Source of the DNA: an uncultured beta proteobacterium
GTDB lineage: Bacteria; Pseudomonadota; Gammaproteobacteria; Burkholderiales; Rhodocyclaceae
Assembly: GCA_903933395.1 (NCBI GenBank)
Contig: CAIZKA010000208.1
Location: 1 to 6,113, forward strand
DNA: 6,113 nt
Direction: 5' to 3'
In this document: piece by piece, positions 1 to 4,142 of the stretch
Position numbering within the stretch: position 1 is the first letter of the stretch
How the letters are laid out: every line of letters starts with the position of its first letter
The notes under the pieces: generated by a model
Database searches by the model: none
What the model saw: the letters and a program-made list of their open reading frames with translations, nothing else
What the model was told of the DNA's origin: nothing
Translations under genes and position numbers: made by a program

Positions 1-1556
1 ACGGCTGCGGGCTGCCCCGCGATTACGCCGAAGCGGCACGCCTGTTCGCTCTGGCCGCCGCCAGGGACGTTCTGCTGGCGCACTATTGGCTCGGCCGCAT
101 GCTCTATTTCGGCATCGGCCGCACCCGCGATTTTGAGGCCGCCGCCTACTGGTTGAAGCGCGCGGCAGGGCAGGGGCATGCGGCGGCGCGGGATTTGCTG
201 GCGCGGTGTCATTTCTTCGGCCGCGGCGTTGCTGAAGATCGCGATGCGGCCTTGCGCCTGTGGCGCGAGGCGGCCGCCGACGGGGTCGCCAACGCAAGCT
301 TCTGCCTGGGGCTGTGCCTTTACGTCGGTGCCGGTACCGCCACCGATCCCGCTGCAGCGGTTGCGCACCTTCGTGATGCGGCGCGCGCGGGGGTGACCGG
401 TGCCATGTTTCTCCTCGGGCAATGCGCAAGCTTTGGTCTGGGCCTGGCACGCGACCCGCAAGCCGGCATGGACTGGTATCGCCAGGCGGCAGCGAGCGGC
501 AGCCGCGATGCGGAATTCGAACTGGGCGAGTGCCTGGCGTACGGCGTCGGCGACGGCGGCCGCGATCCGGCCGAAGCCATGCAGTGGTGGCAGGCCGCCG
601 CGGGTCACGGGCATGTGCGCGCGCATCTCAAGATTGCCCATGCCTATCGGTGGGGCGATGGTGTTGCCGAGGACAAGGCACTCGCGGTGACGTGGTATCG
701 CCGGGCGGCAGAACTGGGTGATGTCGCGGCATGGGTCTGGCTGGGCGAATGTCATGAACGGGGCGAAGGCTGTGCAGCCGATCCGGCGGCGGCGCGAATG
801 CTTTATGCCCGGGCGGCTGACGCCGGCGACGCGCATGGCCAGGCTGAATCAGGCCGTTGCCTGCTGTCGGGAATCGGCGGCGAGATCGCCGTGGAACGCG
901 GCGAAGCCCTGTTGCTGGAGGCGATGCAGGCCGGCTGGCCGCAAGCGAAAGGGGAGCTCGAGCGCTACTGGTTCGCGCGCGGCCAGTCGCTGCTGCATGC
1001 CGCCACGACGTCCGCCGACGCCAGTCTGGTTGCGGCGGTGAACTGCTTCCGCAAAGCGGCCGCCAGCGGGCATCGGCGTGCGGCGTTCATGCTGGCGGAA
1101 TGCTTGCGGCATGGCACCGGCATCGCGATCGACGTGCCGCAGGCGCTTGGCTGGTATCGCCGGGCGGCCGCGCTGCCTGATGTCAAAGTCATCCTCGGCG
1201 ACCTGTTTTACTTCGCTCAGGGCGTCGAGCGCAATCTGCCCGAGGCCTTCCATTGGTACCGGCAGGCGGCGGCGCAGCATGCGGACACCTATGCCATGTA
1301 CAGCTGCGGCTACTGTCTGCTGCACGGCGAAGGCGTGGCGCGCGATGCGCATGCCGCGGCACATTGGTTGCGCAGTGCGGCATTGCAAGGTGAAATCGAT
1401 GCGTGCCACGAGCTGGGGATGCTCTATTTTCGTGGCGAGGGCGTCAGGCAAAGTCTGCGCCTGGCTGCCAAATGGCTGCGGGCGGCGGCGCGGCTGGGTC
1501 ACCCTGGCGCACGCGCTTTTCTCGAACGCCTGGAACGCGGCGAGCGGCTGGATTGA
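1..1556 (+). CDS. Sel1-like repeat (SLR/TPR-like) protein, 5'-truncated by the window
   Basis: The reading frame is open from base 3 to the TGA at 1554-1556, giving 517 residues with no start in view. Sel1 repeat sequence continues upstream of the Met codon at 99, so that Met is internal and the true start lies before the window. About 14 repeat units of the form LGxxxxxGxGVxxDxxxAxxWYRxAAxxG follow one another, with typical copies ending WYRQAA, WYRRAA or WLRSAA. Two units at about 846-1070 are degenerate. Eight of the 13 units complete here carry Cys at the fourth position from the LG pair (LARC, LGLC, LGQC, LGEC twice, SGRC, LAEC, CGYC). The protein ends soon after the last repeat. Sel1 repeats are alpha/alpha solenoids that usually act as protein-binding scaffolds; no catalytic domain is visible. 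Whether it is secreted cannot be told without the N-terminus. The family is clear, but the partner and role are unknown. Confidence 0.93.
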   Translation, partial: GCGLPRDYAEAARLFALAAARDVLLAHYWLGRMLYFGIGRTRDFEAAAYWLKRAAGQGHAAARDLLARCHFFGRGVAEDRDAALRLWREAAADGVANASFCLGLCLYVGAGTATDPAAAVAHLRDAARAGVTGAMFLLGQCASFGLGLARDPQAGMDWYRQAAASGSRDAEFELGECLAYGVGDGGRDPAEAMQWWQAAAGHGHVRAHLKIAHAYRWGDGVAEDKALAVTWYRRAAELGDVAAWVWLGECHERGEGCAADPAAARMLYARAADAGDAHGQAESGRCLLSGIGGEIAVERGEALLLEAMQAGWPQAKGELERYWFARGQSLLHAATTSADASLVAAVNCFRKAAASGHRRAAFMLAECLRHGTGIAIDVPQALGWYRRAAALPDVKVILGDLFYFAQGVERNLPEAFHWYRQAAAQHADTYAMYSCGYCLLHGEGVARDAHAAAHWLRSAALQGEIDACHELGMLYFRGEGVRQSLRLAAKWLRAAARLGHPGARAFLERLERGERLD

Positions 1557-1606
1557 TCGGACGGCGTCGGTGCGTGTCGGCGGGGGTGCAATTGAAAGTG
1601 TTGGTC

Positions 1607-1624
1607 GGGAGCGTTGACGCTCCC
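1607..1624 (+). terminator. Hairpin 51 nt after the Sel1-protein stop, possible terminator
   Basis: GGGAGCG and CGCTCCC form a perfect 7-bp stem around a TTGA loop. It is the first strong hairpin after the Sel1-protein gene. No T-run follows; the sequence goes straight into the C-rich start of the first palindromic repeat, which can itself fold. It may stop or slow transcription or protect the 3' end, but it is not a textbook intrinsic terminator. Confidence 0.35.
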
Positions 1625-1681
1625 TCCCCCTCAAGGGGGACCGAGGCTTTCTCCCTCCCCTTCAAGGGAGACCAAGGCTTT

Positions 1682-1721
1682 CTCCCTCCCCTTCAAGGGG
1701 AGGGCTGGGGAGGGGATGGGG
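1682..1721 (+). repeat. Left inner arm of a 40-bp inverted repeat flanking the DUF559 gene
   Basis: This unit matches the reverse complement of 2127-2166 at 38 of 40 positions; the only differences are CT here against TC there at 1705-1706. It has two parts: a palindromic head (arm CCCTCCCCTT, central C, complementary arm, 1684-1704) and an asymmetric G-rich tail (1705-1721) that fixes its orientation. Confidence 0.9.
1697..1721 (+). other. Potential G-quadruplex in the left inner repeat
   Basis: Five G-runs of three or four (GGGG, GGG, GGGG, GGGG, GGGG) are separated by loops of one or two bases (A, CT, A, AT). This meets the usual G3+N1-7 quadruplex pattern on the plus strand. The first two runs are also the 3' arm of the palindrome, so hairpin and full quadruplex would compete. 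Folding is predicted from pattern only. Confidence 0.55.
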
Positions 1722-1747
1722 TAGCCGAGCAAGAATAGAATGGCCGG

Positions 1748-2155
1748 ATGAAGGGCCAGACAAACCGTTCGATCATCGATAATTCGCTTCAGCGCAAACT
1801 GCGAAGCCATATGACTGACGCCGAAAATCGCTTGTGGCAACGCTTGCGTGGTCGGCAGATCGCGGGTTTCAAATTCCGCCGCCAGCATCCATTCTTGGAT
1901 TTTGTGCTCGATTTTGTGTGTCTGGAAATGTGGCTGATTGTTGAGGTGGACGGCGACCAGCATCAGGACAGCAAACGAGATCGTGTTCGCGATCAACGAC
2001 TGCATGAGTCTGGTTTCACGGTCCTCCGGTTTTGGAACAATCAGGTGCTGCAAGAAACTGACGCCGTGGTCGAAGCCATCTGGATAGCGTTGCATGATGA
2101 ATCGAGGTATGCCGGATTGTCTTTACCCCCATCCCCTCCCCGACCCTCCCCTTGA
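1748..2155 (+). CDS. DUF559 / Vsr-like endonuclease-domain protein
   Basis: This 135-residue protein matches the DUF559 family by eye. It has an N-terminal helix around MTDAENRLWQRLR (21-34), the FRRQHP block (43-48), LDFVLDFVCLE (50-60), the VEVDGDQH core (65-72) and the late strand VLRFWNNQVL (92-101). Asp55, Glu66, Asp68 and His72 are candidate active-site residues of a PD-(D/E)XK, Vsr-like fold. Members are inferred nucleases; no substrate is established that I can name. The core is complete and near the usual size. Residues from about 127 on (PPSPPRPSP) are encoded by the right inverted repeat, and the TGA lies in the repeat core CCCCTTGAAGGGG. The ATG at 1748 has only a weak GG-rich upstream site; no better start is visible. 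A hand count gives about 53% GC over 1741-2100, against about 68% in a sampled part of the Sel1-protein gene, which fits transfer or a different history. Convergent with the J-like gene. Confidence 0.88.
   Translation: MKGQTNRSIIDNSLQRKLRSHMTDAENRLWQRLRGRQIAGFKFRRQHPFLDFVLDFVCLEMWLIVEVDGDQHQDSKRDRVRDQRLHESGFTVLRFWNNQVLQETDAVVEAIWIALHDESRYAGLSLPPSPPRPSP
2127..2151 (-). other. Potential G-quadruplex in the right inner repeat
   Basis: The minus strand has GGGG, GGG, GGGG, GGGG and GGGG runs with one- or two-base loops (A, TC, A, AT), mirroring the left inner unit. The plus strand, which carries the DUF559 message, is C-rich here, so an RNA quadruplex would form only on transcripts entering from the J-like gene side. 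Confidence 0.5.
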
Positions 2156-2166
2156 AGGGGAGGGAG
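2127..2166 (-). repeat. Right inner arm of the 40-bp inverted repeat
   Basis: Read on the minus strand this unit matches 1682-1721 at 38 of 40 positions, with a palindromic head at 2144-2164 and a G-rich tail at 2127-2143. On the plus strand it overlaps the 3' end of the DUF559 gene, giving a Pro/Ser-rich tail and the TGA at 2153-2155. Confidence 0.9.
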
Positions 2167-2337
2167 AAAATCGCGATCTCCCCTTGAAGGGGCGGGAGAA
2201 AATCGCGATCTCCCCTTCAAGGGGAGGGAGAAAATCGCGATTTCCCCTTGAAGGGGAGGGAGAAAATCCCGGCGGTCGAGGGGGAGGGAGATTCGTTTGG
2301 CTGAACATTGCGGCTATTCAGGTCGCCAGATAAACGA

Positions 2338-2357
2338 AGGGCCGCACCGGTCGCCCT
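2338..2357 (-). terminator. Weak hairpin after the J-like gene
   Basis: On the minus strand, AGGGC and GCCCT can pair around a 10-base loop 17 nt past the stop codon, followed by TCGTTTAT, which is only partly T-rich. The stem is short, so this is a weak candidate. The palindromic array further downstream could also end this transcript. Confidence 0.25.
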
Positions 2358-2374
2358 GAGTCGTCGCATGAAAG

Positions 2375-3766
2375 TCAGATGGCGTGGCAGTGTTGCTGCA
2401 GTTCTGCGATTGATGCGTCGAGCTGGTTGGCCATTTCGCCGAGCAGGTCGCGTTGCTGCCGCCGGGCCTGCCTCGCGGCGATGAACAGTTCATAAAGGCG
2501 CGAGCCGAACAGCCGGTGCAGCTCGCTTTCGATCTCGGCCAGCCGGGCGCGCAGGCGGTCCACCTGAAGCCGCAGAGTCGGCGCCGGAGATACGCTGGCG
2601 CGGGCGTCGTCAGGCATCTCGCTGCGCCCTTCGCCCCACAGGGCGCCGACTTCGCGCAAGGCGCGTTCGTCGCCATGGCGATAGGCGCGGTTGGCCTCGC
2701 TCATCAACTGCGTGCGCCAGGCACGATCCGCTTCGTCGATGGCGCGATCGGGGTGAATCTGCTGGGCGATCTGGCGAAAAAGACGCTTCATGTCGTTGTT
2801 CGGACGGAACACGGGCGTTTCCTCGGTCGCGGCTTCGGTGAAGCGCTGCGATTCGCGCGCCGATTGCTCGGCCTGCTGCTGTTTTTTCTCTGCCCTGGAT
2901 CCGATTTCCGGGTTTGCCGGCGCGCGCTGCGCTGCCTCGCGGGCCAGCCTGGCCTGCAGCGCATCGTGTGCTGCCATGCGGCGGCCGACCCGCTCGTAGT
3001 AATCGCGCATGAAGTCGGCCACTTCCGCCTGGACGGTCACCAGTTCCAGCTCCAGATCGGCGATATCGCGGCTGAGCTGGGCCCGTTCCACCATGAGTCG
3101 CGCGTCCTCGTCAAGGGGCGCGAGGTTGCGCTGACGCTGGGTGTCGGCGCGCGGGCCGATGCGCAGCAGGCGGCCGGCCGGCGCGATCAGTTCGACCGGC
3201 GCATCGCAGCGGTAGAGCAGGGTGATGTCGGACGTCTTGTGTTGCAGCGCGCGGTAGGCGGCGAGCGGCAGGATGCGCACCGGGAAGAGTTCGGCCACGG
3301 CGATCGGGCCGTCGCTGCGATCGTTGCGTGCCGCCCAGGTTTGCGTCTCCTGCCACAGCCCGGCGTTGGCGGCGATGCGGTCGCGCTGGCGCGCCCATAC
3401 CACGGACTGTTCTTCCTCGCCGTCGCGCCAGAGCCGACTTTTCAGCAGCGAAAGCGTGGCGCGCAGCGCAATCCGGGCGGCGAAGTCTGCCGCCGGCAGG
3501 ACCAGGCACAGGGGGCGAATGGCGAGGCTCAGCGTATTCGAGAGTTCCGGCAGGTCGTCGTCATTCGGCACCAGAATCAGCAGCGTGCGGCCTTCCGCCA
3601 GGGCAATCGCGGCAAATGCGGCAAGCGCGGCCAGAGGGCGCGGCGGCAGTGCTTCCTCGTGCGGCATGGCAACAAGCGATGAGGCCGACAGACGCGCGAA
3701 CCAGGCGGCGGCAACGGCCGCTGCATCGTCGCGGGCTTCGGTGCGGGCAATCGAAGGGGCAAGCAT
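2375..3766 (-). CDS. Coiled-coil protein with a partial J-domain-like (HPD) segment
   Basis: This is a 463-residue protein starting at the ATG complementary to 3764-3766; the upstream ribosome site is weak. Residues 1-220 form a region I cannot assign, with hydrophobic strands such as RTLLILVPNDDD (60-71). Residues 224-310 are heptad-like and charged, including ADFMRDYYERVGRR, a pattern I recall from bacterial J-domain-annotated proteins. Residues 318-375 resemble the second half of a J domain: FRPNNDMKRLFRQIAQQ, then HPD at 338-340, then a helix ending LMSEANRAY. Helix I of a standard J domain is not recognisable. A second coiled coil spans about 397-455. There is no signal peptide or clear membrane segment, so it is probably cytoplasmic. 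In known J proteins HPD stimulates Hsp70 (DnaK) ATPase; that this one works with an Hsp70 is an inference. No dnaK or grpE is nearby. The gene is divergent from the sensor gene and convergent with DUF559. Confidence 0.85.
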   Translation of the reverse strand: MLAPSIARTEARDDAAAVAAAWFARLSASSLVAMPHEEALPPRPLAALAAFAAIALAEGRTLLILVPNDDDLPELSNTLSLAIRPLCLVLPAADFAARIALRATLSLLKSRLWRDGEEEQSVVWARQRDRIAANAGLWQETQTWAARNDRSDGPIAVAELFPVRILPLAAYRALQHKTSDITLLYRCDAPVELIAPAGRLLRIGPRADTQRQRNLAPLDEDARLMVERAQLSRDIADLELELVTVQAEVADFMRDYYERVGRRMAAHDALQARLAREAAQRAPANPEIGSRAEKKQQQAEQSARESQRFTEAATEETPVFRPNNDMKRLFRQIAQQIHPDRAIDEADRAWRTQLMSEANRAYRHGDERALREVGALWGEGRSEMPDDARASVSPAPTLRLQVDRLRARLAEIESELHRLFGSRLYELFIAARQARRQQRDLLGEMANQLDASIAELQQHCHAI

Positions 3767-3890
3767 GACCCGGAAATTTTAGGATACTTGCGGCGTGGCG
3801 GCGACTGGATGAAAGACGGGTTTCCTCCTTGTTTCGAGCGGAACCGCCCTTCAAGGCCATAAGCGCTACCTTAATCGGGGCAGAGCACTT

Positions 3891-3929
3891 CTCCATCCCC
3901 TTCAAGGGGAGGGCCGGGGTGGGGATGGG
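3891..3929 (+). repeat. Palindromic repeat unit with G-rich tail, left member of a gene-less pair
   Basis: Same family as 1682-1721: head CTCCATCCCC, TTCAA, GGGGAGGG, followed by the tail CCGGGGTGGGGATGGG. One base in the 5' arm (A at 3895) breaks a stem pair. The tail faces right, toward its partner at 3951-3988. Confidence 0.88.
3906..3929 (+). other. Potential G-quadruplex in the intergenic repeat
   Basis: The plus strand has GGGG, GGG, GGGG, GGGG and GGG runs with loops of one or two bases (A, CC, T, AT). It lies between the divergent starts of the J-like and sensor genes, where a folded strand could affect transcription. This is predicted from pattern only. Confidence 0.5.
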
Positions 3930-3950
3930 TGAAAATTTCGGCGATTCCGA

Positions 3951-3988
3951 CCCCATCCCCCACCTGACCTCCCCCTTGAAGGGGGAGG
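3951..3988 (-). repeat. Palindromic repeat unit in inverse orientation, right member of the gene-less pair
   Basis: On the minus strand this unit reads as the family consensus at 31 of 38 positions. The head (3968-3988) is a perfect palindrome with arm CCTCCCCCTT and one central base. Two adjacent stem pairs differ from the consensus on both sides at once, so pairing is kept. The tail ends GGGGATGGGG and faces the left member across 21 bp (3930-3950). Confidence 0.85.
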
Positions 3989-4130
3989 AACCGGTTACGT
4001 TAGCGCTTGTGCCTTCAAGGGGGAAGCAGCAGGGTCAGCTTGCCGCTACGTAGATACCGCAGTGGGTCGCGGAATCCACGGATGAGCAAAACGCGGCCAG
4101 TTTGAGACTATTTCCCAACTACGGTCAAAG

Positions 4131-4137
4131 AAAGGGA
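4131..4137 (+). promoter_or_regulatory. Ribosome binding site of the sensor gene
   Basis: AAAGGGA lies 5 bases before the ATG at 4143 and is the best Shine-Dalgarno match in this region. It supports 4143 as the start. Confidence 0.65.
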
Positions 4138-4142
4138 TTTGC

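Larger units (their letters stand above)
1620..1721 (+). repeat. Left palindromic repeat array, three units, 31-bp period
   Basis: Three copies of a unit beginning CTCCCTCCCC start at 1620, 1651 and 1682, exactly 31 bp apart. Each has a palindromic core related to CCCCTTCAAGGGG, with centres at 1632, 1663 and 1694. The first two units are followed by nearly identical linkers (ACCGAGGCTTT and ACCAAGGCTTT). The third continues into a G-rich tail, CTGGGGAGGGGATGGGG. The tail points toward the DUF559 gene. Units one and two carry changes in the stem, while the third has a perfect 10-bp arm pair. Shared linkers within the array suggest local tandem duplication. Confidence 0.9.
1620..2292 (+). mobile_element. 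Candidate repeat-bounded cassette: inverted palindrome arrays around the DUF559 gene
   Basis: The left array (1620-1721) and right array (2127-2292) are in opposite orientation, with their G-rich tails facing inward, and the only gene between them is DUF559. The inner units are a 40-bp near-perfect inverted repeat. This resembles a palindrome family with an associated protein gene, as REP sequences have with RAYT transposases, but no transposase or HUH motif is present. I see no clear target-site duplication outside the arrays. The layout is plain in the sequence; mobility is an inference. Confidence 0.45.
2127..2292 (-). repeat. Right palindromic repeat array, four units on a 32-bp period plus a degenerate fifth
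   Basis: Cores of the form CCCCTTSAAGGGG are centred at 2154, 2186, 2218 and 2250, exactly 32 bp apart. The linker after each core is (A/C)GGGAGAAAATCGCGATYT, nearly invariant and containing the palindrome TCGCGA. A fifth, half-degenerate unit (TCGAGGGGGAGGGAGA, 2276-2291) follows at a shorter spacing. The linkers differ from those of the left array, so each array seems to have grown by its own tandem duplication. Transcripts from either strand could form strong hairpins here, which may separate the convergent DUF559 and J-like genes. Confidence 0.9.
3767..4142. other. Divergent intergenic region (376 bp) with repeat copies
   Basis: This is the space between the start of the J-like gene (leftward) and the start of the sensor gene (rightward), so it should hold promoters for both. 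I find no convincing -35/-10 pair for either. TATCCTAAAAT on the minus strand, just upstream of the J-like start, is AT-rich enough to be a -10 region but has no clear partner. The region carries an inverted pair of palindromic repeats (3891-3988) and two decayed cores, CCCTTCAAGG at 3847-3856 and CCTTCAAGGGGGAAG at 4012-4026. I see no tRNA, riboswitch or convincing small gene. Confidence 0.7.

Noticed and set aside
693..1168. A recent DNA duplication, from the shared 17-mer TGGTATCGCCGGGCGGC at 693-709 and 1152-1168
   Set aside because: Both copies encode the conserved WYRRAA motif of the Sel1 repeat; identity does not extend into the flanks, so protein constraint and codon bias explain it.
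849..1634. A 261-residue minus-strand open frame across the Sel1-protein gene
   Set aside because: It lies opposite clear Sel1 repeats, has no recognisable family and begins in the intergenic repeat. It is best explained as an antisense shadow.
1740..1751. An upstream ATG (ATGGCCGGATGA) as the DUF559 start or a leader peptide
   Set aside because: It is in another frame, gives only three codons before TGA, and has no ribosome site. It could affect initiation by overlap, but nothing supports that.
1620..2292. A CRISPR array
   Set aside because: The units are regularly spaced, but the linkers are the same within each array and short, the repeats are palindromic homopolymer-rich cores, and no cas gene is present.
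2094..2333. Small open frames inside the right array giving LEGEGE- or PSRGG-type peptides
   Set aside because: They are translations of the tandem palindromes with no start signal or non-repeat sequence; the protein periodicity is simply that of the DNA.
1557..2374. A standard insertion sequence
   Set aside because: No transposase motif (DDE, HUH or serine/tyrosine recombinase) and no target-site duplication can be seen; the only gene is DUF559.
2453..3682. A 409-residue open frame on the plus strand opposite the J-like gene
   Set aside because: It mirrors the minus-strand gene, has no recognisable domain and reads as the composition typical of antisense frames in GC-rich DNA. The minus-strand protein has coherent helices and the HPD motif.
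3823..3832. A strong Shine-Dalgarno-like AAGGAGGAAA on the minus strand
   Set aside because: No start codon stands at a suitable distance, and it is too far from the J-like start at 3766 to serve it.
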